Assembly: GCA_964561215.1 (NCBI GenBank)
Contig: CAZLOS010000007.1
Span: 39,378 to 103,377, forward strand
DNA from: JAJFUV01 sp964561215
Lineage (GTDB): Bacteria; Acidobacteriota; Terriglobia; Bryobacterales; Bryobacteraceae
Length of the DNA: 64,000 nucleotides
Direction of reading: 5' to 3'
The position numbers and the translations under genes were made by a program. Every line of letters begins with the position of its first letter. The first letter of the stretch is position 1. The notes below the pieces were generated by a model. The model made no database searches. It worked only from the letters and a program-made list of their open reading frames with translations, and was not told where the DNA came from. Positions 1 to 9,205 of the stretch are shown here, one piece after another.

Positions 1-1868
1 CCTACTACCGCGATCGCGCTTTGTGCCTCACGCTCGGCGTCACTGCCGAGGAAATGCTGCTGGCCGCGGTCGGGGCCGCTGCCGACCCCTCCTCCGGCGG
101 CCGGCAGATGCCTTCACACTGGGGCCATCGCAAGTACAACATCGTTTCCACCAGTTCGCCCACCGGCACACAGTTTCTGCAGGCCGCCGGGTGCGCGCAG
201 GCCTGCCGGTACCTGGACGAGAACTCCACCGAAATCACCCTGGTGACCACCGGCGATGGGGCCACCAGCGAAGGCGAATTCTGGGAGGCGATCAATGCGG
301 CCTGCCTCGAACGCCTGCGCATGATCTTCCTGGTTGAGGACAACGGCTACGCCATTTCGGTGCCCGTCGAGCGCCAGACCGCCGGCGGCAATGTGTCGCG
401 CGTGCTCGCGGGCTTCCCCAACCTGCTCATCCGCGAAGTGGACGGTACGGACCTGCTCGCCTCCTACGGCGCCTTGCGCGAGGCCGTTGAATACGTCCGT
501 GCGGGCGAGGGTCCGGCCCTGGTGCATGCCCACGTTATCCGCCCCTACTCGCATTCGCTTTCCGACGACGAGCGCCTCTACAAGACCGAGGCTGAACGCG
601 CCGAAGAGGCCGCGCGCGACCCCATCGCGCGCTTCCCTGAAATGCTGGTCCGCTCGGGTGCGCTGGATACCGCGGCGCTCGATGTGCTGATGCACGACGT
701 TGACCGGCAGATCCAGGTCATTAGCGACAAGGTGCTCGATGCGCCGCCCCCGCCGCGAGGCTGCGCGCTGCGGCATCTTTATTCCGGCAAGGCCGATCCC
801 TCCTCGGATGCGTTTCACTCCGCGCCGGATTTCGACGGCGGGCCGCGCACCATGATCGACGAGATCAACCTCACGCTGGCCGAGGAGATGCGGCGGAATT
901 CCAACATCGTGGTGTTCGGCGAGGACGTGGCCGACTGTGGCCGCGAATGCGACCTGGCCAAAGTGAAGGGCAAAGGCGGCGTTTTCAAGGCCACCCATGG
1001 CTTGCAGCGCAAGTTCGGAACCCGCCGCTGTTTCGACACGCCCATCGCCGAGGCCGCCATTGTGGGCCGCGCTATCGGCATGGCGACGCGCGGGCTCAAA
1101 CCGGTTGCCGAAATCCAGTTCTTCGATTACATCTGGCCCGCGATGATGCAGCTCCGCGATGAACTGGCCACCCTGCGCTGGCGCTCCAACAACGCTTTCT
1201 CCGCGCCGGTGGTGGTGCGTGTGGCCATAGGCGGCTATCTCAATGGCGGTGCCATCTACCACAGCCAGTGCGGGGAAGTGGTCTTCACGCACATCCCCGG
1301 CCTGCGCGTGGTGTTCGCATCGAACGCCATGGACGCCTGCGGCCTCCTGCGCACCGCCCTGCGCGCCGACGATCCCGTTCTGTTCCTCGAGCACAAGAAG
1401 CTCTACCGCGAGCCCTACAACCGCTTCCCGCACCCCGGATCCGAGTACACCATCCCGTTCGGCCGCGCCAAGGTAGTGAAAGGCGGCAATCGCCTGACCA
1501 TCGTGACTTACGGAGCGCTGGTGCAGAAGTCATTGCAGGCCGCCTTCCAACTAGAGCAACGCAATCCGGACTGGACCGTTGAGGTGATCGACCTCCGCAC
1601 GCTGGCCCCTTACGACTGGAACACCATCCGGGCGTCCATCGAGAAGACCAGCCGCGTGCTCATCGCGCACGAGGATTGCCTGAGCTGGGGCTATGGCGCG
1701 GAAATCGCCGCCCGCATCGCGAACGAGCTGTTCGACATGCTGGATGCGCCTGTCGGGCGAGTGGCCGCACTCGACACCTGGATCGGTTACAACCCCCAAC
1801 TCGAGGAGGAAATCCTGCCGCAGGTGGACGACCTGGCGCGCGAAGCCGAGCGTCTGCTCATGTACTGA
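1..1868 (+). CDS. Fused 2-oxoacid dehydrogenase E1 (alpha+beta), 5'-truncated
   Basis: This is the thiamine-diphosphate E1 component of a branched-chain 2-oxoacid or pyruvate-type dehydrogenase complex, which decarboxylates the 2-oxoacid and passes the acyl group to E2 lipoyl domains in the cytoplasm. The gene enters from the left edge: the frame is open from base 3 (Tyr-Tyr-Arg-Asp), with no start codon. The first ~270 residues are the alpha subunit, with the ThDP motif GDGATSEGEFWEA ... NGYAIS. From about base 850 the beta subunit begins (MIDEINLTLAEEM, then FGEDV and DTPIAEAA). One frame covers both halves, so it is a natural fusion rather than two overlapping genes. It converges on the kinase gene, with only 7 bases between stop codons. 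Substrate preference cannot be read from sequence; branched-chain 2-oxoacid is my guess. Confidence 0.88.
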   Translation, partial: YYRDRALCLTLGVTAEEMLLAAVGAAADPSSGGRQMPSHWGHRKYNIVSTSSPTGTQFLQAAGCAQACRYLDENSTEITLVTTGDGATSEGEFWEAINAACLERLRMIFLVEDNGYAISVPVERQTAGGNVSRVLAGFPNLLIREVDGTDLLASYGALREAVEYVRAGEGPALVHAHVIRPYSHSLSDDERLYKTEAERAEEAARDPIARFPEMLVRSGALDTAALDVLMHDVDRQIQVISDKVLDAPPPPRGCALRHLYSGKADPSSDAFHSAPDFDGGPRTMIDEINLTLAEEMRRNSNIVVFGEDVADCGRECDLAKVKGKGGVFKATHGLQRKFGTRRCFDTPIAEAAIVGRAIGMATRGLKPVAEIQFFDYIWPAMMQLRDELATLRWRSNNAFSAPVVVRVAIGGYLNGGAIYHSQCGEVVFTHIPGLRVVFASNAMDACGLLRTALRADDPVLFLEHKKLYREPYNRFPHPGSEYTIPFGRAKVVKGGNRLTIVTYGALVQKSLQAAFQLEQRNPDWTVEVIDLRTLAPYDWNTIRASIEKTSRVLIAHEDCLSWGYGAEIAARIANELFDMLDAPVGRVAALDTWIGYNPQLEEEILPQVDDLAREAERLLMY

Positions 1869-1875
1869 CTTCGCC

Positions 1876-3639
1876 TTACCGCCCCAGCGTAAAATTGGCT
1901 TCCAGTGTTGCGCCGTCACGCACCACGACGTCCTGGTAGTCGTTGTTGTAACCCGCCAGCGACACCGTGACCCTGTAGCGGCCAGTGGCGAGCGGGACCA
2001 TCGCCGGCGTCCTCTCCGGCCGCGCCTGTCCATTGATGAAGATGGTGGCTCCCGGCGGAGTGGTTTTCACGATGAGCGTTCCTCCGGCTCGCGCGAGGCT
2101 CAGGAAGAGTCCGCTTTCCTTGGGGACCTCGAACACGCGCATGCCGGGGTTATAGCCCTGCAGTGTGGCGTTTAGGGTGTGGCGTCCGTGTGGGAGAGTC
2201 AAGGAGCAGGGTGTTGAACATGTCCAGTCCGGGCGCTCATCAACCACGACGCGCGCGCCGGGCGGCATCGAGCGGATCAACACCACCTGCTCGGCCGGCG
2301 CGGCGGGCTCCGCCTTCGGAGGCTTTGCCGGCGAGGTGGCCGGGGCTGGAGCTACTGGCTTCGGTTCCTCCTGCTCGGGAGCGGGCGACATCGGCGAAGG
2401 CTTTGCCGATTCACTCGCGGCGTTCCCCGGCGCGGGAGCCGGCTGAGGCGCACCCGGTTGGGGCTGTTGGACCGGCGGCTGTGGCTGTGCGGTCTCGGCA
2501 GGCGCCGTTACCGGCGTGCTCTGCTCCTGGTATTTCGCCGTCCCATAAAACACGCCACCGACGATGGCCACGCCCAGCAGGACCGCGCCTAGCGTGCTCA
2601 ACCACCCCATGCGGCGCGGCGGAAGCGGTTCTTCGTCACCGTATCGCGGCCGGCGGTGCCGCGCGCCGGGTTCCCCGCTCGCGATGCGCATCGGCGGCGG
2701 AGGCTCCGATGGCGCGGCGGCGGGCAAAGGAGGCTCGGGCGCGCGTGGCGGGACGGCTTGGGCGTCCATCAGGGTTGGCAGCGTGGCGCTCGATCCGCGG
2801 CGCAGCGCGTGCCAGCCGGGCCGGGCGTCGCAAGCTTCTTCGAGCGCGGCGATGAATTGCGTGCAGGAGGCGTACCGCCCGGCCGGGTCTTTCGACAGGG
2901 CCTTGCGCAGCACCGCGTCCACCTTGGGATCCAGCAACTGGTTCAACAGGTGCGCCGGCACCGGCTCTTCCCGGACGATCTTGTAGAGCAGCGCCGCCAG
3001 CGGTTCTGCCACGAACGGCTTCTCGCCCGTCAGCGTCTCATATGCGATCACCGCCAGGGAAAACTGGTCCGCGCGGCCGTCTACCGGGGCGCTCTGAATC
3101 TGCTCCGGGGACATGTAATTCGGCGTGCCCATCATCGCGCCGGACTGCGTCATCTGCTGGGAAGCGATCTTGGCCACGCCGAAGTCGGTGATTTTGACCC
3201 GCCCGTCTTCGTGGAGCATGATGTTGGCGGGCTTGATGTCGCGGTGCACGATGCCGCGCCCGTGGGCGTAATCCAGCGCCGCCGCCGTCTGGCGGAAGAC
3301 GTTCTGGATGAGATCGTTCGCCGGAGGGGTCTCGGCCGCCAGCAGTTTTTCGAACGTCGGCCCGTTGACGCACTCCATGAAGATGCAGGTGATGTCGCCC
3401 TCTTCGGCGATGTCGTAGATCGTGACAATGCCGGGGTGCGAGAGGATCCCCGCCGATTGTGCCTCGCGGAACAGCCGCTCGCGCACGCGGTCGCGTTCTC
3501 CGGGAGCCGTGAACTCGGACAGGCGGATCACTTTGATGGCGACCGTACGCCCGATGGCCGGGTCGATGGCCCGGTAAACGATCCCCATCGCACCACGACC
3601 CAGCTCGCCTATGATTTGGTAACGGCCGATGCGCTCCAT
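1876..3639 (-). CDS. Ser/Thr protein kinase with C-terminal PEGA domains
   Basis: A 587-residue Hanks-type membrane kinase. Residues 5-270 form the kinase: glycine loop GRGAMG, catalytic Lys36 in VAIKV, HRD at 132-134 followed by IKPAN, DFG at 152-154 and SPE at 177-179. A Pro-rich linker follows, then one membrane helix at about 345-366, a second Pro/Ala-rich linker and two PEGA-type beta domains (about 455-515 and 520-587; PPGARVVVD and PPGATIFINGQ). The kinase therefore faces the cytoplasm and the PEGA domains the periplasm. I chose the ATG at 3639 because MERIGRYQIIGELG is the usual kinase beginning; an open extension to 3783 has no kinase-like content and overlaps the divergent repair gene. 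The ligand and targets are unknown. Such kinases are common in Acidobacteriota. Confidence 0.93.
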   Translation of the reverse strand: MERIGRYQIIGELGRGAMGIVYRAIDPAIGRTVAIKVIRLSEFTAPGERDRVRERLFREAQSAGILSHPGIVTIYDIAEEGDITCIFMECVNGPTFEKLLAAETPPANDLIQNVFRQTAAALDYAHGRGIVHRDIKPANIMLHEDGRVKITDFGVAKIASQQMTQSGAMMGTPNYMSPEQIQSAPVDGRADQFSLAVIAYETLTGEKPFVAEPLAALLYKIVREEPVPAHLLNQLLDPKVDAVLRKALSKDPAGRYASCTQFIAALEEACDARPGWHALRRGSSATLPTLMDAQAVPPRAPEPPLPAAAPSEPPPPMRIASGEPGARHRRPRYGDEEPLPPRRMGWLSTLGAVLLGVAIVGGVFYGTAKYQEQSTPVTAPAETAQPQPPVQQPQPGAPQPAPAPGNAASESAKPSPMSPAPEQEEPKPVAPAPATSPAKPPKAEPAAPAEQVVLIRSMPPGARVVVDERPDWTCSTPCSLTLPHGRHTLNATLQGYNPGMRVFEVPKESGLFLSLARAGGTLIVKTTPPGATIFINGQARPERTPAMVPLATGRYRVTVSLAGYNNDYQDVVVRDGATLEANFTLGR

Positions 3640-3700
3640 CTTGCGAAGCCATTGTAGCGCAACGCCTCGCGGCGAACCGAGGGATAGAATGGAAGGCGCC

Positions 3701-4444
3701 ATGCCCGCCCGCAACCTTTCCAAACTCGTCAAGGAAATCGAGGCGTTCTGCGTCGAACACGCCAGCGCCGCGAATGTGGCCAAATACTCGCGTTACTTCA
3801 AGGAGGGCTATCAGGCTTACGGCGTGAGTTTCGAGGAGATGCTCGCCTACAAGAAGACCCTGCTCGAAGCGCACGCTGAATTGGGCCTTGCCGGCTTCCT
3901 CGATCTCGGCGACCTGCTGTTTCGCAATCCGAACTACGAGATGGGTTCGTTCGCCATCCTTTTCACCGCCGCCTTCCGCGACCAAATCGGTCCCAGCGAG
4001 TTTCAGCGCGTCGGGAACTGGCTCGATGAAGGCGTGCGCAACTGGGCGCATTGCGACGTGCTTTCGGGCGAGTTGACCGGATGGTGCCTGACGCAGGGCT
4101 CGGTCAGAATCGGCGAGTTCGACAAGTGGCGCTCGTCACCGGCGCGTTTCAAGCGCCGCGCCGTCCCCGTGAGTCTGATTTCACTACTGAAGACCGTGAA
4201 GGACTGTGCGCCGCTTCTTGAATTCATCCGGCCGATGATGCTGGACGAGGAACGCGTCGTCCAGCAGGGCCTCGGCTGGTTCCTCCGTGAGGTCTGGAAG
4301 AAGCAGCCGAAGCTGGTGGAGCCGTTCCTGGCCGAATTCAAAGACACGGCCGCGCGCCTGATCTTCCAGTACGCCACCGAAAAGATGACGCCGGAACAAA
4401 AGGCGCGCTACCGGCGTGCAAAGACCGCTCCCCGTTCGCGGTGA
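3701..4444 (+). CDS. DNA alkylation repair protein, AlkD-like HEAT-repeat family
   Basis: A 247-residue all-helical protein resembling the AlkC/AlkD DNA glycosylases, which excise N3- and N7-alkylated purines. The supporting pattern is the family-like series GNWLDEGVRNWAHCDVLS, then KRRAVPVSLISLLK and VVQQGLGWFLREVWKK, which matches the repeated helical pairs and the conserved Trp/Asp region. The length is normal for the family. The start at 3701 follows a GGAAG ribosome site (3691-3695); an in-frame ATG at 3689 is possible. The gene diverges from the kinase across 61 bases. Catalytic activity is inferred from family resemblance only. Confidence 0.78.
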   Translation: MPARNLSKLVKEIEAFCVEHASAANVAKYSRYFKEGYQAYGVSFEEMLAYKKTLLEAHAELGLAGFLDLGDLLFRNPNYEMGSFAILFTAAFRDQIGPSEFQRVGNWLDEGVRNWAHCDVLSGELTGWCLTQGSVRIGEFDKWRSSPARFKRRAVPVSLISLLKTVKDCAPLLEFIRPMMLDEERVVQQGLGWFLREVWKKQPKLVEPFLAEFKDTAARLIFQYATEKMTPEQKARYRRAKTAPRSR

Positions 4445-4466
4445 GCGTCCTCGCAACTTCAACTTC

Positions 4467-6431
4467 TCAGTAGCTTTCCGAGCCCTTCATGTCCACGACG
4501 GCTTCGGTGACCTGTCCCAGGCACTTGCCGTCCGCCACCACGTCCGCCGCAATGGCGAAGCGCGGGCTGCGCGCGGCCCAGTCCCGCGGCAGCGTCACCG
4601 CAACCGTGCTGCTCCCCTTTGAGTTCGCCTGGACCTCGAACTTGGCGATGTCCGGTGTAATCCGCCACTCGGGCGGCGCCACCAGCGCCACTTCCAGCTT
4701 CATCGGCGAGGGCGAGTAGTTCAGCACGTGGATTTGAATCTGCTTGGTTTCGCCCGGTGCCGCCAGAATCTGGTACGGATACAGGCGTAGCCAACTCGGG
4801 TTCATGCCGAAGTTCGACATCCCATCCGGCAGAATGTCGAAGAACAACTGCCGCTGCTTCCGGAAATGCCGCTCGGTGGCCGTCATCATCTCCGGCGTCA
4901 CCGCGTAAGGCTTTCCGTGGCCCGGCGCAATGAGGGTGGGCTGCCGTTCGATCAGGTTCAGGATCGACTTCAAATGGCTGTCGTTTTCGACGTGGTTGCG
5001 AAAGATGATGTTATGCCGCATCACGCCGTCCGGCCGTCCGGAAGTGAAGAACGCATCGCCGGTGAACGCCACCCGGTTGCCGTCGATATCGCCGAACAGC
5101 GCCATCTGGTATTCGGTGTGGCCGGGCGAGTGCGTGATCTCGAATTCGAACTCCTCCCACTTGAACTTCTCTCCATGCCGGAACGAGCGCGCCACCTTGA
5201 ACGGTTCGGCGAGGACGCAGCCCAGGTTCCAGCCGCGCGGGTTCTGGAAGACATCCACCATGTTCTCGTAGCACCACACCTTGGTGCCGTAGTTACGGAT
5301 GAGGTGCGGGAAGCCGTTGATGTGGTCGTCGTGCATGTGGCTGGGTATGACCACGTCCACCGACTTCACGCCGTAGTCGCGCTTCAGCGTGTCGATGGAG
5401 TGCTCGACGAACCGGATGCGGTCGGTCACCGCCGTGGCACGCTCGAAGTTGCCGAAGTGCACGCCGCTCGCCGAGCCGTAATCGATGAACAGCGCCTTGC
5501 CGCTGTCGCTCACGATGGCATAAAAAGACGACGTGGTCTGATAATGCGCCACCAGGTGCGGGCTCACGGCGTAAGGTTTGTTCTCGGCGCTGGGCGTGCT
5601 GCCGGTCTGGAAGCGGTAGTAGTCGGTCAGGCGCTTCACGGTCTCCGCCATGGCCAGATCCGGGTCCGCGATCACTTCGCCGTGCGACGGGCACAGCATC
5701 TCGGGCTTCTGCTCGCGCAGCCGGCATAGCGAGAAGATTCCCAGGTCGATGCCTTCGCTGCCGCCGTAGTTTACCTGCGTGTCGTAAAGCGTGTGTATCT
5801 TGCCGGCCGCGTACATCAGGTCGCCGGAAAAAGCCATCTTCTTGTCGTCCACGGCCGCCAGCAGGGTGATGGAGCCGAGCGTGTGGCCCGGCGTGGGCAG
5901 GATGAAGAAATCGGTGTTCTTCCAGCGGAAGGTCGAATAGTCGGCCAGCGCCTTCTGGACCCGCACGTTCTTCGTGAGCGTGTTGAAGTCGTTGCGCATG
6001 TAATAGAGGTGGAACACGCGGCGGTTGCGCCAGAAGTTCTCCGCGTCGGCGAACAGGTGCTTTTCATGCGCGGGCACGGCGATAGGGATGCCACGAGAGA
6101 CTGCCTTGTTGTCGCCTTGGCATTGATCGCGGTGGTGATGCGTGTGCAAAACATAATCCACCTTGGAAATGCCCATGGCGGACAGATGGTCGAGAATCTT
6201 GCCCGAGCCGAAATCGACGAGCACGCAGCTCGGACCATCCTTGATCACGTAAACGTTGCAGGTGTCCTCGAACATCCAGACGTTCCCGGTGATCTTGTGC
6301 GGGGCGCCGGTGGGCGCGAAGCCCGCTCGCACCGCGCTTTTTGCAGCGGCCTTCGGCGTTTGTGTGCCGGCCGGCGCAGCGCTCAGTACGGCGGCGGATT
6401 CCAGGAAACGGCGGCGGGTGGGTCTTGCCAT
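4467..6431 (-). CDS. Tat-exported protein with two metallo-beta-lactamase-fold domains
   Basis: A 654-residue protein with a twin-arginine signal (RRRFLESAAVLSAAPAG) and two MBL-fold hydrolase domains in tandem. Domain 1 (about 45-275) has HTHHHRDQ at 96-103, PGHTLGS and SGDLMY. Domain 2 (about 295-535) has SHMHDDH, SPGHTEYQ, TGDAFF and APGHGKPY. Domain 2 keeps the full HxHxDH zinc motif, while domain 1 has Gln where the last His should be. A beta-rich C-terminal region (about 560-650) resembles an NEW3/immunoglobulin-like domain. Export suggests a periplasmic or secreted hydrolase; the substrate is unknown. Lactonase, alkylsulfatase-like and glyoxalase II-like roles all remain possible. Confidence 0.85.
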   Translation of the reverse strand: MARPTRRRFLESAAVLSAAPAGTQTPKAAAKSAVRAGFAPTGAPHKITGNVWMFEDTCNVYVIKDGPSCVLVDFGSGKILDHLSAMGISKVDYVLHTHHHRDQCQGDNKAVSRGIPIAVPAHEKHLFADAENFWRNRRVFHLYYMRNDFNTLTKNVRVQKALADYSTFRWKNTDFFILPTPGHTLGSITLLAAVDDKKMAFSGDLMYAAGKIHTLYDTQVNYGGSEGIDLGIFSLCRLREQKPEMLCPSHGEVIADPDLAMAETVKRLTDYYRFQTGSTPSAENKPYAVSPHLVAHYQTTSSFYAIVSDSGKALFIDYGSASGVHFGNFERATAVTDRIRFVEHSIDTLKRDYGVKSVDVVIPSHMHDDHINGFPHLIRNYGTKVWCYENMVDVFQNPRGWNLGCVLAEPFKVARSFRHGEKFKWEEFEFEITHSPGHTEYQMALFGDIDGNRVAFTGDAFFTSGRPDGVMRHNIIFRNHVENDSHLKSILNLIERQPTLIAPGHGKPYAVTPEMMTATERHFRKQRQLFFDILPDGMSNFGMNPSWLRLYPYQILAAPGETKQIQIHVLNYSPSPMKLEVALVAPPEWRITPDIAKFEVQANSKGSSTVAVTLPRDWAARSPRFAIAADVVADGKCLGQVTEAVVDMKGSESY

Positions 6432-6507
6432 GGGGATATTCTATGTCGTACCGGGAATAAAGGATAGCGGCTGGAGCCGGGCGAGTCCACTTTGGCAGAG
6501 TATGGGC

Positions 6508-7638
6508 ATGCCAAAGTCGATCACCCGGCAAGTCCGTATCGCGCTCGCCGCCGTTCTGCTCTGTTGCAGTCTGCGGGCCGAGAGCCCGGGACCACGGTGG
6601 CCGGCCCACACACCGCTTTCATTCCGTCAAGCACTCGATAAAGGGATTAGCTTCTCCTTTTCTTTCGAGGGGCAGCGCATTGGTCCGATGCTGCCCACCG
6701 GTTGGACTGTTTCGACCGCCGGGACCACCACAACGAGCTACCGCCACGCTTCGGGCCTGGTGGCGATGCGCGAAGTCCGCGTGTGGCCCGAATTCGCCGC
6801 CGTAGAATACACCGTAAAGTTCCGCAACGAAGGCCGTGCGAATTCCGGCGCGGTGTCGCAAGTGAATGCCATGGACCTCGCCTTCGCTGACGGTCTCGTC
6901 GACGGAGCAAGTGTAGTTTCGAGCGGAGGCGGGCTCGCCGAAGAAGTCTACCCTCCCGCGACATTCTCGATCCGGCGATCCTATCCCGGGCCGATGACGC
7001 CGATCGACGGCCGCGTGACACTGGGCACTGTGGGAGGCCGGTCTTCGAACAAGGACCTGCCGTTCTTCTTCCTTGAGAATCAGCGAAGGAGCGCAGGCCT
7101 GTTTGTCGCGCTGGGATGGTCGGGCCAGTGGTCGGCCACGGTCAGGGCCGATCACAACCGCGGTACCCTGCTCGTACGGGGCGGTATTCCAGACCTTAGC
7201 GTCCGGTTACAACCAGGGGAAGAAATCGGCGGCCCGCGCATCCTGCTGGGTGCTTACACCGGCAAGCTCGAAGCCGGAGTGAACCGCCTGCGCCGCCTCA
7301 TCCGTACTCAGTACGCCCCGCGCCTGGCCGGGCGCGAGTTCCTCCCCATCGCCACTTACGATCACTGGTGGAACATCGACGTCCGTTTCACCGAGCCGTT
7401 GTTGCGGCAGCTCGCCGATGCCGCGGCGTCCATCGGCCAGGAGTATTTTCTACTGGATGCCGGCTGGTACACGGGCATCGACGCATCGGGCGACTTCGGC
7501 ATCCGCTATATCCGGCACGACTCGAACATCGGTCCCCTGGCCTGCTGGAATGCCGCCGACGAGCCCGACCGCCGTGGAATGCACCAAATCCGCCACGGGC
7601 GGGAAACTGATGAACGAAGGGCTCCGCTTCCAGCGTAG
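6508..7638 (+). pseudogene. Decayed GH36 alpha-galactosidase-like gene
   Basis: The readable frame encodes about 376 residues with a signal peptide (ITRQVRIALAAVLLCCSLRAES) and a GH36 N-terminal beta-sandwich, then the barrel entry ATYDHWWNIDVRF ... YFLLDAGWYTG. At about base 7495 it jumps directly to GIRYIRHDSNIGPLACW and APDRRG-like sequence (EPDRRGMHQIRH). In GH36 enzymes these two stretches are normally separated by roughly a hundred residues or more, so an internal deletion is likely. The YIRHDSN stretch corresponds to the nucleophile motif. After IRH the frame becomes unrelated (GRETDERRAPLPA) and stops, so the acid/base Asp region and C-terminal domain are missing. Full-length relatives are roughly twice this size. 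An ATG at 6502 is an alternative start. Confidence 0.75.
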
Positions 7639-7672
7639 GCAACTCGAATCCCAGATTTGGTTGTATTCGGCG

Positions 7673-7702
7673 TTGACAGAATCGGCTGCGGTCCGCTAAG
7701 AT
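7673..7702 (+). promoter_or_regulatory. Sigma70-type promoter of glnA
   Basis: TTGACA at 7673-7678 and TAAGAT at 7697-7702 are separated by 18 bases. This lies about 58 bases upstream of the glnA ATG. The -35 box is a perfect consensus match and the -10 box matches 5 of 6. No sigma54 GG/GC pair was seen here. Confidence 0.7.
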
Positions 7703-7759
7703 CGGTTGATACGTCGCTGCGGTATCCCGCCATAAGTGTATCCACCCGAGGAAGAACAC

Positions 7760-9169
<1,410 letters not shown>

Positions 9170-9173
9170 ACCG

Positions 9174-9201
9174 GTAGGGGCGGGATATATCCCGCCCCTA
9201 C
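9174..9201. repeat. 28-bp perfect palindrome, copy 1 of a repeat family
   Basis: Both arms read GTAGGGGCGGGATA on opposite strands, giving a perfect 28-base palindrome between the convergent glnA and Oar genes. Related copies lie at 16647-16675 and 41571-41594, all right at the 3' end of a gene. It could act as a bidirectional terminator here, but there is no T tract. Confidence 0.8.
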
Positions 9202-9205
9202 ATCC

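Noticed and set aside
9174..9201. Palindrome read as an ordinary rho-independent terminator
   Set aside because: It lacks a T tract, and a related copy lies inside the phosphoketolase operon, so a repeat-family explanation fits better.
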